DNA of 64,000 bases from positions 52,814,652 through 52,878,651 of the forward strand of contig NC_029520.1 in the NCBI RefSeq assembly GCF_001577835.2, written 5' to 3'. Below the pieces are notes generated by a model. The model was not told the DNA's origin. It was given only the letters and a program-made list of their open reading frames with translations, and did no database searches. This document shows positions 21,276 to 32,650 of this stretch, piece by piece (position 1 is the first letter of the stretch; each line of letters starts with the position of its first letter). This DNA comes from Coturnix japonica. Lineage: Eukaryota > Chordata > Aves > Galliformes > Phasianidae. Position numbers and translations under genes: made by a program.

Positions 21276-24200
21276 GTAGGCGGCCCGGCCGGGGCGGATG
21301 GGGGGGGGGCACCGCCCGCGGGATCTCCGCGCCCGCCCGAGGCCCCTCGGCCGCCCGGCACAGCGCCGAGCAACGCTACGGCCGCTCCCCGCCGCGGGCC
21401 GCGATCCGGGCCTGCCCTCAGCCTGTCCCGGGCCTGTCCCGGGCCTGTCCCGGCCTCCGTGTGCGCCCGGGGAGCCCCCGAGCTGCGGGGGGTGGGAGCT
21501 GCCGGGCGCCCCGTGCCCGCCGCACAACAGTTGGCGTTGTTCGCTCCCACACTCAGAACTACTCGCTGAGCGGGCGGGATGCCCGAGCTGAGCCTCAGGA
21601 CGGCTGAGCCCAGGGACGGCTGCCAGCCCCGGCACCCACCGGCACGGGGCTCATCTCGGCGCTGGGCTCAGCCGGGCGCTGTGCCGCTGTCACTGCCCGC
21701 TGCTGCTCCGTCTCACCCCGCTGTGTCCCACCGAGGGCAGCGGCTCACACCGCGCCGGTTTCGCTGTGGGAAGTGAATGCTGCTCTCAGGACTCGTGGCT
21801 GATCAAAGCGGGGTTGTAACGCGGTGCCCTTTGCAAAGCGGGTCGTGGTTCTTGTTCCCATTATCTCTCTCTCAACAACACGTGTGTAATGGTAGAGCTG
21901 CTGTTTGTGCGTGTGGGGGAAGCTGGAAAGTTGTGGTCGGTGTCAGGAGATCCAGGGAGCTAAGGGTGAGAGATGTGAGTGCCCGGCCTCCAGCACAGAC
22001 ATTGAGAAGATGCTTTGGGAAAGCAGTCGGAGGAGAATGGAGCCGTTCTGCCTCCAAACTGATGGAGAGCTGAGGATGGAGCCCTGTGTGCTGCTCTTTA
22101 GTGAGAAGCACACAAGTATTGTCTGCAGGGGGTGGTTGTGTGTTGTTTAATGCTGTTTTGGTAGGTTGGACTTTGAGATATTGATGGGAAAGAGGGTGAA
22201 CTCAGGCAGTGCCCGCTTTAGGTCCTGCTGGAGGCTGCTCAAGGGCAAGAGCAGCTCTGTGCTCATGTTAAGGTGCTCCCGGTGCCCCTTTGTCCTCAGT
22301 GACAAAGTAGTAGTAGTTCTGTAGTAGTAGTGTGGGCCCCTGAGGGCATTCAAGGCCAGGCTGGATGTGGCTCTGGGCAGCCTGGGCTGCAGGTTGGTGG
22401 CCCTGCACACAGCAGGGGGTTGGGACCAGGTGATGGTTGTGGTCCATTTCAACCCAGGCCATTCTGTGGTGTTTGATCTGCTGTTCTCAGCCAACAGTAC
22501 CTGTAGTGTGTGTGAAGTGCTTTGTTGGGACACGCAGCCGGAATGTGCCTGCTGGGGGGAGCCCTGCCTCCTCCTCATCCCAAACCCGATAACAGCAGCG
22601 GAATTGATAGAGCACAAGTTTGCTCCGAGCTCTCCGTGACGTGTGTCGCTTTCTTTTCCTGTAGCTCGTGTGTACTGAGGGCTTGCTCAGGTGGTGAAAG
22701 CTTGTTTGCTACAGATCAGGCACAGACAGGTACGTGCTGGTGTCTGCCACGTGTCGTGTGAGGTTGTATCAGCCTCCCCCGGTCCTGCTGGCCCTGCTGC
22801 AGCCTGGCTGCCTGTCCAGCCCTGCAGTGTGAGCCCAGAGAACCTTCCCTTACCCACTATTAAGCCCATGCTGGGAGCTGCACTCTTTTCTACAGGTCCT
22901 TATACCATTTCAGTTGTTGCAGTTTTAATTTCTGGGTATTGGAAATGTTTCCAGTAGGTGCTCTGAGTGTCAGTAACCACACACACACTGTTTTATAGAT
23001 CAGTGACAGTGTGTGTATCAGACCCTGTGGGTAATGCTGACTGTATGTAGCCCAGAAGTGGTTTCCATGCTTAGATGGGGCCAAAAAATCCTGTAAATCT
23101 CAGGAATGCTGTTATTTCTCTCCCTGTGTAAAAATATATGGAGTCACAGAATGTCCCCAGTTGAAAGGAACCCATGAGGATCATCAAGTCCAACTTGTAA
23201 AGGTTAAGAACCATAGAATCATATCACAGAATGGCCCGGGTTGGAAGGGACCTCAAGGATCACGAAGCTCCAACCCCCCACCACAGGCAGGGCCACCAAC
23301 CTCCACATTGATACCAGCCCAGGCTGCCCAGGGCCCCATCCAACCTGGCCTTGAACAGCTCCAGGGATGGACGGGGCATCCACAGCCTCTCTGGGCAGCT
23401 GTTCCAGCACCTCACCACTCTCACAGTAAANAGGGATGGACGGGGCATCCACAGCCTCTCTGGGCAGCTGTTCCAGCACCTCACCACTCTCACAGTAAAG
23501 AACTTCCCCCTGACATCCAACCTAAATTCTCCCTCCTTCAACTTCAATCCATTTCCCCTTGTCCTGCTGTTATCTGCCCTTTCCAAGAGTTGAAGCTATG
23601 GAGCTTCTAGCAGAGGGTCAGGTTGGTAGCAGTGCTGGCTGAGCGTCAACTGGTATCTGTGATCAAGGCTCTCCATGCTGTTGGTGTTGGAATTATCAGC
23701 TTGGTGACTAAGTGATCGAATTGCCTTTCTCATTATGCAGATAAAAACGAGCTCCCTTTAGCACATGCTTTTTTACAGAGCCGTTCATTTCAGTTCTGTT
23801 ATCTTTAGCCCAAAGATAACAGATAACCTGATATCTGACTGCTTTCAAACAGTGCGGCAGCGCAGGCTGGCTAAATGTGGCACAGATTCCATGAGCTTTC
23901 TTCCTCTGACAATCACTTCAAAACCCCTTAACAGAAGCTGCAGCTCTCCCTCTTGTCTGTGGGGAGATCCGCACTGCACAGGTTGCCCAGTGATGTGGTT
24001 GATGCCTCATCCATGGAGGCTTTCAAGTTGAGGCTGGATCAGACCATGGGCAACCTGCTGGAGCCGTGGTGCCCCTGTGCATTGCAGGGGAGCTGCAGTG
24101 GACAAGCTTGGGAAGCTTAAAAGAAGAGATGTCAGCCCAGAACTGCAGCAAAGTGCTGGCCCATTGAAGCTGACTTAGAGCACTCTTAGAAGGAAATGGA

Positions 24201-26477
24201 ATAGGGCTGGGTGTGTTATCAGCTCCCTGCCTGCTGCCAGCTCAGCCTTTCCCACCTGGCACAGAGGTGGCTGATGGAGCTCTGCTCTTTAATCATCGCT
24301 TCAGGTCACCGATTGTGGGTGGTGACATGGAGCACTGTGATGGAAGGCAGAGTGGTTGTGACGGGCAGGAGCTGTGAGCTGAGAGCTCAGCTCTGCTCGT
24401 GGCATTTTGCATCTTTTTGCATTGTTTTGCATCCCATTCATATAATCTCGTTAATCGTGTTAATTTCAAAAGCCTTTCAGCCTTGTCAGGAGATGGACAC
24501 CAACGAGGGGCAATTCTGCCCTTGGATAAAGGCAGCATTTAAACTGAGATGGTGTCTTTTAGATACTTTGCAGAGTAACCCTGGGAAGCTGCTCCTTTTT
24601 GGGCGATGCTCAAATCAAATGTCTGGGGCCAACACTGACTTCCATTCTTGCTCTGAACATCTGTGGCACCTGTTGTCCTTTGGGTTTTGTGTTCCTTTGG
24701 ACCTGGTATTGCTGAGCTCTCACCTCCTGGCTTTGCACAGCACCCAGCTCCCTGCTCACCATGTGCTGGAGAGGAATGGTTTGGACACAGCGAGTCCCCT
24801 TCACCGAAGTGGTGATGAATTTGTGTTCTCATTTCGCTCCAGATGAGGGCTGTAAATTCTCCAAGTATATAAATAGAGCAGTAAACACACTTGTGTACTC
24901 CTGGAGAGCAACTCCAGCTTGTCAGAAGTGATTCCTCATGGCCTCGTTTGTACATGTGGACAAACCCAGGGCTCCCTTGCTTTTTGGTGGTACGTTGTGC
25001 TGTCCCACATACAGTGAAATAGCAGCATTGTGCAAACACACCCCATCAACCTCCAAAGGATCCCATTCCTGAAATCCCATCCTGCTGTCCCGGGGTCTGT
25101 TGTGCTGGGATGGCTGTGGGGTGAGGGCAGTGGGAGCTGTAAGGAAGAAAAGAGCAGAGTCTGCTGAAGGATTTTCCCTGTTAGCTTTGGCTGCTCCATA
25201 AGGCAGCTCTCGAGTTGCAGCACATCACTGTACAGTGAGGATGCTGTGCCTTGCACACATGTTCCTCTGCCCACACGGTGCCGCTCCTATAGGAACTTGC
25301 TGGTGCAACCTATAGAGAGCGGCCTTGTCTTCATATCACTGATCTCTGCTTGGCTTTGTTTTTCCCTTGCTGTGCTCACAGACTGTTTTTATTTTCTTTG
25401 AAGGACTGGACGTATCCCATGAGGAGAGAGATGCAGGTATGGCACCATTTCCTTTTTTGTTCAAGTCAAAACCCTCAGTGCCCTCTGTATGAAAATGAAA
25501 GCGTCCTACAAACCAAAGCTGCTGTCGGGATTGGTCTTTAGGGGCAAAGTACAAATGCTGTAGTTTGTTGTAGAATCAGAATGGCCTGGGTTGAAAAGGA
25601 CCCCAATGCTCATCCAGCTCCAACCCCCTGCTGTGTGCAGGGTCACCAACCAGCAGCCCAGGCTGCCCAGAGCCACATCCAGCCTGGCCTTGAATGCCTG
25701 CAGGGATGGGGCATCCACAGCCTCCTTGGGCAACCTGTTCCAGTGCGTCACCACCCTCTGGGGGAAAAACTTCCTCCTAAGATCCAACCTCAACCTCCCC
25801 TGTCCCAGTTTCAAACCATTCCCCCTTGTCCTATCATTGCCCACCCTCACAAACAGCCCTTCCCCTCCTGTTTATACACTCCCTTCAAGTACTGCAGGGC
25901 CACAGTGAGGTCTCCTTGGATCCTTCTTCAAGCTGAACAAGCCCAGTTCCCTCAGCCTTTCCTCATAGGAGAGCAGCTCCAGCCCTCCCATAGAATGGCT
26001 TGGGTTGGAAAGGACCTCAAGATAGTCTTGTCTCCATGAGTGCTGTGGGAGGTGGTTGCTAGAACTACATATTGCAGCTTTGCTTTTTAACTTGAATTCT
26101 GGGGCTGGTAGCAATCAAACAGGAATTTATTCCAAATAAAGGACTGAATTCCTGTTCCACAACGAGATCCCCTGCGTGTGGATCATGTTGCTTTTATTTT
26201 TGCCAAACTGACTTTGTCCCCTGCTCCCATGGGAGCTGTGGCTGGGTGATGTCCCTTGCTAACATGTGAGTTATTTGTTTCCCTGCCCGTGGTCTGAGTG
26301 CAGTGCAGTGTGTTATTTCAAATCATCTCGTCTTGATATTAAATGTCTGTTTTTCTGCCCCTCCCCCTAGGAAATTTTACCTGGGTTATTTTTAGGCCCA
26401 TACTCTTCAGCTATGAAAAGCAAGGTATGATTTTCAGAACGGTATCTCCCAAGGAAGCTTTGCTGTGGCGATGTGTC

Positions 26478-26508
<31 letters not shown>

Positions 26509-29500
26509 ATCTGGAGGTACGCACTTGGTTGCAGCACTCATTGCAGCCCTGTGGTACCTTCCCTGCTGGGTGCAGGCAACACGTGGTGCATTTCTGGGCT
26601 GGTTTCTCAGCCCTGGGGGCTGCTATTGATTCCTTCCTCTTTCCAGAGAGGATCTGGACGCTGCAGCCATGCAGACACGTGCAGAAGCTGCATTTATTTA
26701 ACGATCCTGAGAGTGAATGGGTTCCTTTGGGGTGGGGGGGAGGTGGAAGTAAATTCAGGGGGAGGAGAAGAGGGCACAGACAAACAAGTTCCCTGAGCAC
26801 CTTTATTGCCTGCTCCTTTATTGCTGTTGGAAATGCTTTTCTTGCAAATTGTTTTGTCATTTTAAACACACATATACCCCCATTCTGTTTCACGCGATGC
26901 TTTGAGTGTTAGAAAAGCAGCTCTGATTTCCCTTGAGGACCTGGTGTCACTCATGTATTAAAGTCTGACTTTTCTTTTAATGGCTGTTTAATAGATGGAT
27001 CCAGCAGCCTAAACAAATCTGCTTTCCTCTTTTGCAGCTACCTATACTTCAGAAGCATGGAATAACCCATGTAATATGCATACGGCAGAACATCGAAGCC
27101 AATTTCATTAAACCAAACTTCCAGCAGCTGTTTAGGTAAGAAATGAACATGATGTGCAGACCTGAAAGCAGTCGATAGTCTGACTTCTAAGCACCTTATT
27201 CTGTATTGATAAGGTGGGGTGGGTGTGAGTGTTCTGCCCAGTGGTCTGAGCCATGTGGGTTATCTTGGTGTCTTGCAGATTTCAGTGCTAATGTGTGCTC
27301 AATGACTGTTCTCATTGCAGGTATTTAGTCCTGGATATTGCAGATAATCCAGTTGAGAATATAATACGATTTTTCCCTATGGTAAGTGTGGGTTAATGGG
27401 AGTAGGGCTGCCCAGTAAGATCATTATGAACCAACACACACATGGCTTCAGCTGTGGGAAACCCGGCCTGAGGCAGGTGGCAGAGCTCTTAAGTGACCTC
27501 TTACTGCCCCTGTAGCAAATGTGATCAGCTTGTTCCTGCAAGTAGAGAAATGAAGGTGGAGTTACAAGAGCTGTAAGAGATTGTCCCGAAAGAAGACAGT
27601 TCATGGGGGAATCATAGTTATTTTGGAAAACTTTCTCCTAAAGGAAACTGGTATCCTGGGCTCCATCAGCAGAGGGGTGGCCAGCAGGGGCAGGAGGTGA
27701 TTGTCCCTCTCTGCTCTGCCCTCTTGAGGCCCCATCTGCAGTGCTGTGTCCAGGTCTGGAGCCCCAATACAAGAAAGGCAGGGAGATGTTGGAGAGGGTC
27801 CAGAGGAGCCACAAAGATGCTCAGAGGCTGCAGCACCTTCCCTAAAAAGACAGGCTGAGGGAGCTGGGCTTGTTCAGCATGAAGAGAAGGCTGCGGGGTG
27901 ACCTCAGTGCAGCCTGCCAGGACCTGAAGGGAGCCTACAGACAGGAGGGGAGTCAGCTCTGTGAAAGGGCAGATAACAGCAGGACAAGGGGAAATGGTTT
28001 GGAGTTGAAGGAGGGCAGATTGAGGTTGGATGTCAGGGGGAAGTTGTTTACTGTGAGAGTGGTGAGGTGCTGGAACAGCTGCCCAGAGAGGCTGTGGATG
28101 CCCCGTCCATCCCTGGAGGTGTTCAAGGCCAGGTTGGATGGGGCTGTGAGCAGCCTGGTCTAGAGGGAGGTGTCCCTGCTTATAGCCGGGGGTTGGAGCT
28201 ACATGGTCCTTGAGGTCCCTTGGAATCCAAATCATTGCATGATTCTGTGCTTTACTGCTGCTTGGAATCTTCCCCACAATAAATAATCCAGCTTTTGCTG
28301 CTCATCCAGTGAACTGTTTCAACCTGGTACTATTCTACAGACCTCACTAGATCATGTCATGCCTTATTAGATTGCTTAGACCTCCTTTTGTAATTGAAAA
28401 TATCATTGGGGAACCTTAGAAAGACACAGATATCAGTCTTGCGATCTGGGCCGTGCTGGTGTTGATGCTTGTGGTTTCTCCTTTACCTACAAGTATCAAC
28501 CAAAGACGTCTGAAAGGTGCTTTGTATCACAGTGCCCTGACGTGCTGTGCTGCGTATCCCTGACTGTTTTATGGGTGAGGAGAAGCTGCAGTACAAATCA
28601 AGATGTTCAGCTGAAGTGGAGTCTAAGCCTGCATAAATGAAGTGGGTGACTGTTACTATGTGTAAAGACCAAGACAAAAATGTCTGCCAAATGTAAATGC
28701 AAACAGTAGGAAACTTTGTAAAAAATCCCAAAGTTCCAGTCTTTTGATGGTGGTTTTTTTTTCTCTCTTTTCAGACTAAAGAATTTATTGATGGAAGTTT
28801 ACAAAGTGGAGGTAAATCAGATTGACTTTTCCCTTCATTGACCAGTACATTGCTCTTAAAGCTTTAAAGCAGATGTGTGTGATAGATGCTCTTAAATATG
28901 AGGCTTTCTTAAATGTGGGGGGGTTAATTTTGTTTGACTTGAACTGGATTACACACATCCAGAGTCAGCTGTTTTTCCCTTTTGCTTTCAACGGGAAAAC
29001 AAACCTCTTCATACATCCCTCCTTCATTTGAGACTCATGTGTGCTCTCTAATGGAGAGCTTAAATCTGCATTGTGGTCCTAGAATGCTGATGCTGTTACT
29101 CACAGTCCTCAGAGGGTGGGAATCCACGTTTCTGTGTCCCGCAGTAGTGATGGTTAGATTACATGATCTTGTATGTCCTTTCCAACCTTATGATTCTATG
29201 ATGCACGGAGTGTAGCCAGTAACAGAGTGAAGCGTAACACGCTCTTGTTATTCTTAGGTTGTGCCTTGCTGATGTTTAATTGCTCATAACAACTTAAAAC
29301 TGCATCTCAAAGAACTTCCTTCCATTTTTACAAGAGCCTTTTTGGCTTTTTTTTCTTCCTCAGGAAAAGTTCTTGTCCATGGAAACGCAGGGATTTCTAG
29401 AAGGTAGGAGAACATCCATCCTGCTCGTTCTCATTTTACACCACTGGAATCTATTTTAGTGACTTTGAGAAATGTGTTTTTGTTTTTGTTTCAGTGCTGC

Positions 29501-32219
29501 CTTAGTTATTGCATACATCATGGAAACATTCGGGGTGAAGTACAGGTAAGAGCAGAGTTTGTGTAGTCCATGATCTGTCCAATAAGGCAGAAGTAAGAGG
29601 GTACTTAAGAGCAGAGAAGCAGTCTGGTATATCTGTAGATGTAATGGTTTTAATTCAAGTCACGTGAATTGAAATGGATAATAAATTTGGGGGGAATGCA
29701 CAGTCCTGTATTGCCGTATAAACCACTTGTTGCCCCTGAGGCTGGGTGAAGGCTTTCACATGGGGAAGACGATTCCATTTCTTTCCCCTGAATATTTGCT
29801 TTCACCCTTCCATGAAGAAGCAGGCACCTTTTGCTAATGGCAGCCCACAGACTGGTGCCTTGCTGTCACACTCTGTAAGAGGGACCCCAAGAGGCTGTTA
29901 CAAGACATGTTTCAAGCTGCATGTTGAAAACAGGCCAGCAAGTAGAAGGCTGGAGATTGGGGTGGGCAGAGAGTGTGTTACAGCTACTGCCTTCTGTTCT
30001 GCACAGAAAAGTTCAGTTAAGCAAAGCAGTTGTGAGAAGGCTGCGTGCTTCCCAGAACTGATAACCTGAACTCCTGAAGCCCCACAGATCTGTTACAGTC
30101 TGTTTTCCACTGAAGTGTTTTTTGTCTCTTTCTCTTGTTAAGGGATGCGTTTACTTACGTTCAAGAAAGAAGGTTCTGTATTAATCCTAATGCTGGATTT
30201 GTCCACCAACTTCAGGTGATGCTTTGTTCTTATTTCTGGGCTTGCATAACTTGGAGAAAGCTGCAGGGAGACCTCATTGTGGCCCTGCAGTACTTGAAGG
30301 GAACGTATAAACAGGAGGGGGAATGGCTGTTTGTGAGGGTGGCAGTGATAGGACAAGGGGGAATGGTTTGAAACTGAGACAGGGAAGGTTCAGGCTGGAT
30401 CTGAGGAGGAAGTTTTTCCCCCAGAGGGTGGTGACGCACTGGAACAGGTTGCCCAAGGAGGCTGTGGATGCCCCATCCCTGCAGGCATTCAAGGCCAGGC
30501 TGGATGTGGCTNGGAACAGGTTGCCCAAGGAGGCTGTGGATGCCCCATCCCTGCAGGCATTCAAGGCCAGGCTGGATGTGGCTCTGGGCAGCCTGGGCTG
30601 CTGGTTGGTGACCCTGCACACAGCAGGGGGTTGGAACAGGGTGATCATTGTGGGCTTTTGCAACCCAGTGCAGTCTATGATTTTGTTTTTCTTATCACAT
30701 CTCAAAACTCAGTTGTTGAGTCATCTTGCTACAAAACCAACTTTTCTACTTAGGCTTAATTTTCCTGTCAAAATGGTTATTTGAGTGAATGTCAGGAATC
30801 TATAGCTGACCTGGGGAAGAAGATGAACTGGTATCTTAGTTAATTAGATGTAAACTTTAGACAAAGCAAATCTAGGAATGGAAGAGAAATGAAAACAGTT
30901 TTGTGCACAGTGGTTAAAGGCTCTTTAAACAGCTTAGTTGGTGGCCAAGGAAAGTGCCAAGTGGGTATTGTGGCACACATCTGTGTTTATTCTTGATGCT
31001 TACGTTCATAGATAATGAAGTTCTCAGGTCTGAAACCACATTTTCAGTATCATGGAAATCTCTTTCTTAAAGCCATTTCCTGTCATCCTTTAGATTTTTC
31101 TCTTTCTTTGATGCCTTGATGGTTTTTGTTGTTCATGTTAAAGCAACAGAGAATGTCCCTGCTTTAAAACCCTTTGCTATTCCTGTAATGTACACCCTGA
31201 CCTGCCCTAGTCAACTCTCTGACTTTGTCCTCCACCTGCTCACAGGGTATTATACCAAATTAATAGTGGTGTGTATTATTAAACTTTTTCAGGAATATGA
31301 AGCCATCTATCTAGCAAAACTGACCATCCAGATGATGTCACCGCTACAACTGGAGAGATCCCTCTCTGTTCCACCTGGCACTACAGGTCAGCAGCCTCTT
31401 CTGTTGTGTGTGATGCCACCTGCTGACCCTGCTGGTGTGTGGGGAATGTCTCATGCCCTGTGCAAGCCCCCAACAGCAGTGAATCACAGAATGGCCCGGG
31501 TTGGAAGGGACCTCAAGGATCATGAAGCTCCAACCCCCCACCACAGGCAGGGCCACCAACCTCCACATTGATACCAGCCCAGGCTGCCCAGGGCCCCATC
31601 CAACCTGGCCTTGAACACCTCCAGGGATGGACGGGGCATCCACAGCCTCTCTGGGCAGCTGTTCCAGCACCTCACCACTCTCACAGTAAAGAACTTCCCC
31701 CTGACATCCAACCTAAACCTTCCCTCCTTCAACTTCAAACCATTTCCTCTTGTCCTGCTGTTATCAGCCCTTTCAAAGAGTTCATTCCCCTCCTCTTTGT
31801 GGGCTGCCTTTAGGTATTGGAAGGCTGCCATGAGGTCACCCTGCAGCCTTCTCTTCTCCTGGCTGAGAACCTCAAACTTTTGGAAGGGGGTGTGTGTGCC
31901 TACTTGAAACAGAGGAAGAACTGAGTGTGGGGAGAGAGAAGTTTTGGGGAGCCCAAAAAATAATGGGTTCCAATAAACTTCTTGGGGTGAGGGAAGAGGA
32001 GAGCAGTGAGCAGCTGGCTGTACCAGAAGCTCAATGTCATGAAGGGGTAACGCATCCTCCAAGAATTACCAACTGTCCTGTAGTCCTACTAACAACCACA
32101 TGTTGTGGCTGATGCCTTTCTCTTCCTGCCTCTTTCTTTTTGCAGGAAGTCTAAAGAGGATGCATGAAGAGGACGAAGAACTTGGAACCATGCAAGTGGC
32201 AGCAGCACAGAATGGATGA
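21219..32219 (+). CDS. STYX: STYX, serine/threonine/tyrosine-interacting pseudophosphatase (complete)
   Basis: STYX is a dual-specificity-phosphatase-fold protein without catalysis; it binds phospho-targets, anchors ERK1/2 in the nucleus and inhibits SCF-FBXW7. Exons: 21219-21275, 25404-25436, 26371-26424, 27038-27135, 27321-27381, 28775-28811, 29364-29403, 29495-29545, 30143-30215, 31293-31386, 32146-32219. Total 672 nt, 223 aa plus stop, the same length as human. The P-loop reads [10 protein letters not shown]: the catalytic cysteine of HCxxGxxR is glycine, as in mammalian STYX, so this is the family state and not damage. Start: GCCCGGCCATGGAG with [19 protein letters not shown] matching human MEDVKLEFPSLPQCKEDAE. 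Introns are rich in CR1. Confidence 0.98.
22343..22471 (+). repeat. CR1 LINE 3' end, plus orientation
   Basis: GGCATTCAAGGCCAGGCTGG through CAACCCAGGCCATTCTGTGG. Confidence 0.93.
23140..23198 (-). repeat. CR1 tail, minus orientation
   Basis: Begins AGTCACAGAATGTCCC and has a diverged CAAGTCCAAC block; separate from the copy just downstream. Confidence 0.8.
23208..23595 (-). repeat. CR1 LINE 3' end, minus orientation, with N and duplicated 68-mer
   Basis: Begins TCACAGAATGGCCCGGGTTG. Inside it 23363-23430 is repeated exactly at 23432-23499 around a single N. Confidence 0.95.
23431..23431. other. Single-N assembly gap
   Basis: One N flanked by two identical 68-bp copies, the signature of overlapping contig ends that were not merged. 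Confidence 0.9.
23979..24112 (+). repeat. Old CR1-like fragment
   Basis: GGTTGCCCAGTGATGTGGTT and GGCTTTCAAGTTGAGGCTGG align with the CR1 3' region but are diverged. Confidence 0.65.
25404..25436 (+). CDS. STYX: STYX exon 2 (33 nt)
   Basis: [11 protein letters not shown]; acceptor TTTCTTTGAAG, donor GTATGG. Confidence 0.97.
25572..25988 (-). repeat. CR1 LINE, minus orientation
   Basis: About 417 bp from AGAATCAGAATGGCCTGGGT to CTCATAGGAGAGCAGC. STYX intron 2. Confidence 0.96.
25989..26034 (-). repeat. Second CR1 tail joined to the previous copy
   Basis: A fresh terminus, CATAGAATGGCTTGGGTTGG, starts where the preceding copy stops. Confidence 0.88.
26371..26424 (+). CDS. STYX: STYX exon 3
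   Basis: [18 protein letters not shown]; acceptor TCCCCCTAG, donor GTATGA. Confidence 0.97.
26481..26508 (+). repeat. (GT)n microsatellite
   Basis: 14 GT units in STYX intron 3. Confidence 0.97.
27038..27135 (+). CDS. STYX: STYX exon 4
   Basis: [20 protein letters not shown] then [12 protein letters not shown] plus AG; acceptor CTTTTGCAG, donor GTAAGA. Confidence 0.97.
27321..27381 (+). CDS. STYX: STYX exon 5
   Basis: [21 protein letters not shown]; acceptor CTCATTGCAG, donor [14 protein letters not shown] is the position of the general-acid loop in active DUSPs. Confidence 0.97.
27651..28249 (+). repeat. CR1 LINE, ~600 bp, the longest copy here
   Basis: Runs from a GGGGTGGCCAGCAGGGGCAG block to GGAATCCAAATCATTGCATG ATTCTGTG. 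STYX intron 5. Confidence 0.96.
28775..28811 (+). CDS. STYX: STYX exon 6 (37 nt)
   Basis: [12 protein letters not shown] plus G; acceptor CTCTTTTCAG, donor GTAAAT. Confidence 0.96.
29148..29203 (+). repeat. CR1-type tail of an older subfamily
   Basis: GGTTAGATTACATGATCTTG then CCTTTCCAACCTTATGATTC TATGA. Confidence 0.85.
29364..29403 (+). CDS. STYX: STYX exon 7 (pseudo-active site)
   Basis: [13 protein letters not shown] plus AG; acceptor CTTCCTCAG, donor GTAGGA. Glycine replaces the catalytic cysteine of the HCxxGxxR loop. Confidence 0.97.
29495..29545 (+). CDS. STYX: STYX exon 8
   Basis: [17 protein letters not shown] plus AG; acceptor TTTGTTTCAG, donor GTAAGA. Confidence 0.97.
30143..30215 (+). 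CDS. STYX: STYX exon 9
   Basis: [20 protein letters not shown] then VHQLQ; acceptor CTCTTGTTAAG, donor GTGATG. Confidence 0.97.
30236..30683 (+). repeat. CR1 LINE with N and duplicated 71-mer
   Basis: Starts 20 bp after STYX exon 9 and ends GCAACCCAGTGCAGTCTATG A. 30441-30511 is repeated exactly at 30513-30583. Confidence 0.95.
30512..30512. other. Single-N assembly gap
   Basis: One N between two identical 71-bp copies; an unmerged contig overlap. Confidence 0.9.
31293..31386 (+). CDS. STYX: STYX exon 10
   Basis: [20 protein letters not shown] then [11 protein letters not shown] plus G; acceptor CTTTTTCAG, donor GTCAGC. Confidence 0.97.
31481..31885 (-). repeat. CR1 LINE, minus orientation
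   Basis: About 405 bp from AATCACAGAATGGCCCGGGT to GGCTGAGAACCTCAAAC. STYX intron 10. Confidence 0.96.
32146..32219 (+). CDS. STYX: STYX exon 11 (stop)
   Basis: [20 protein letters not shown] then AQNG and TGA; acceptor TTTTTGCAG. Matches the human acidic tail GSLKRTHEEEDDFGTMQVAT. Confidence 0.97.
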
Positions 32220-32650
32220 GGACAGCACGGTCTGCGTTGTGAACTCCTGCTGAGAGAGGTGAAGAAAGCAAGGGGGAAAAAAAGAAAACTAATGCAAAAG
32301 GATGAACACACACGGCTTCTTTTCAATTACATGTTGCTTTCAGATGTAAGTCTGCCTCTGCAACACACTAAGCATCATTTTTAAGATGTTGGACTTCTTG
32401 AATGAATAGATGGCACTGATTGTTTTACTCCTTTTTTACACTTTACAGTTTTATTCTAAACCAAGATTTTTGGACTTGCAAAGAGGTATTATTGCAATAA
32501 TGCACTTTTCATACTTGAAATTTCTTTATTTGTATGATATAAAGTTATTACTTTAAACAAAATGCAAGCTGGGGGGGATTTGTTTATAAAGTTATTTGTG
32601 TAATTTATAACAAGAGACTTTAGTAAAGAAAAAGTTTGCTAAAATGCACT
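32220..32650 (+). other. STYX: STYX 3' UTR (approximate end)
   Basis: AT-rich, with TATAAA- and AGTAAA-type poly(A) variants at about 32540-32625 but no canonical AATAAA, so the end is uncertain. Confidence 0.5.

Larger units (their letters stand above)
20850..21600 (+). promoter_or_regulatory. STYX: STYX CpG-island promoter and 5' UTR
   Basis: Dense CpG and GC boxes (GGGGCGGGGC near 21025), no TATA. A YY1-like CATGGCGGCC sits at 21081. A short CCTGTCCCGGG-type triplicate lies in the first intron near 21417-21455. Confidence 0.8.
21276..25403 (+). other. STYX intron 1 (4.1 kb)
   Basis: Contains CR1 copies at 22343-22471, 23140-23198, 23208-23595 and about 23979-24112, and a one-base N gap at 23431. 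The rest holds long chance ORFs (for example 24211-24846) with no recognisable protein. Confidence 0.6.

Noticed and set aside
20607-21635. 342- and 291-codon minus-strand frames at the STYX promoter
   Set aside because: GC-rich shadows of the CpG island; no protein similarity.
24211-24846. 211-codon open frame in STYX intron 1
   Set aside because: No recognisable domain, composition like translated intron, and no splice or promoter context.
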